A DNA stretch of 64,000 nt from Streptomyces formicae (GTDB taxonomy: Bacteria > Actinomycetota > Actinomycetes > Streptomycetales > Streptomycetaceae), in NCBI RefSeq assembly GCF_022647665.1, contig NZ_CP071872.1, positions 6,014,001-6,078,000 on the forward strand, given 5' to 3'. The notes under the pieces are model-generated. The model did no database searches. It saw nothing but the letters and a program-made list of their open reading frames with translations, and had not been told where the DNA came from. Shown piece by piece: positions 63,926 through 64,000 of this stretch (the stretch's first letter is position 1; each line of letters starts with the position of its first letter). The translations under genes were made by a program, and so were the position numbers.

Positions 63926-64000
63926 GGCGGCATCTCCTGGCAGGAAAGGGCGAAAAGGCTGTGAAGAACCCGCACGGGGGCGCGCATCGGCCGCATCGCG

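Overview
This 64 kb window is chromosomal DNA from an actinomycete, almost certainly Streptomyces. It is very GC-rich with GC-biased third codon positions, and GTG and TTG starts are common. Actinobacterial families are present throughout (DUF3040, SAV_6107-type HEPN, Rv2175c-type, DUF5304, MacRS). From memory, gene content and order match the S. coelicolor region from ftsI (about SCO2090) to about SCO2145. Much of the order also parallels M. tuberculosis Rv2163c to Rv2190c (pbpB, rsmH, metF, Rv2175c, pknL, aroG, plsC-like, ArsA-like, SRPBCC, fadD15, pimB, NlpC/P60). Most of the window is therefore conserved core with small accessory insertions.

Layout. 0-2 kb: start of the division and cell-wall cluster (ftsI partial, ftsL, rsmH; no mraZ). 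2-8 kb: beta-carbonic anhydrase, then a MoxR-DUF58-transglutaminase operon. 8-12.4 kb: DUF3040 protein, methyltransferase, HEPN protein, PP2C phosphatase, MASE1-like membrane protein. 12.4-16.2 kb: an operon of degenerate ABC-type ATPase, YhgE/Pip membrane protein and TetR regulator behind a clear palindromic operator. 16.5-19.7 kb: DUF4126 protein, FAD oxidoreductase, Tyr-rich membrane protein. 19.8-26.4 kb: metF, thiE, an Rv2175c-like protein, a MITE, a ferredoxin-reductase-like flavoprotein, and a TPP riboswitch driving thiO-thiS-thiG. 26.5-29.9 kb: PASTA kinase, endonuclease IV, and a His-rich DUF4396 protein behind a CsoR-type operator. 30-31.6 kb: sulfite-oxidase-like protein, bacterioferritin and BFD ferredoxin (iron box). 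31.7-36.5 kb: class II DAHP synthase, Trp leader peptide plus attenuator and fused anthranilate synthase, and pfkA. 36.6-47.8 kb: MacRS two-component system, plsC-like acyltransferase, esterase, glkA, DUF5304, ArsA-like ATPase, SRPBCC, metallophosphoesterase and FadD15-like acyl-CoA synthetase. 47.8-50.6 kb: accessory pocket (cholesterol oxidase, second MITE, orphan gene, IS630 remnant). 50.6-64 kb: envelope glycosyltransferases, a lipoprotein with a protease-like motif, two NlpC/P60 hydrolases, NYN protein, rhomboid, Lrp-type domain protein, SLC13 permease with glycerate kinase, and a class V aminotransferase.

How the parts connect. Envelope building and division recur (ftsI/L, rsmH, PASTA kinase, NlpC/P60, glycosyltransferases, acyltransferase, acyl-CoA synthetase). 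So do central carbon and aromatic supply (glkA, pfkA, aroH, trpEG), thiamine and one-carbon metabolism, and metal homeostasis (CsoR-type site, bfr/bfd with iron box).

Two whole-window patterns stand out. At least ten transcription units have a TANNNT hexamer 6-8 nt before the start codon, the signature of leaderless mRNAs. Four otherwise intact genes (YhgE, pfkA, a GT4 glycosyltransferase, glycerate kinase) are broken by six small deletions, five of them one-base losses and four in G/C runs. That looks more like sequence error than gene decay. I saw no tRNA, rRNA, CRISPR array, prophage or biosynthetic gene cluster.
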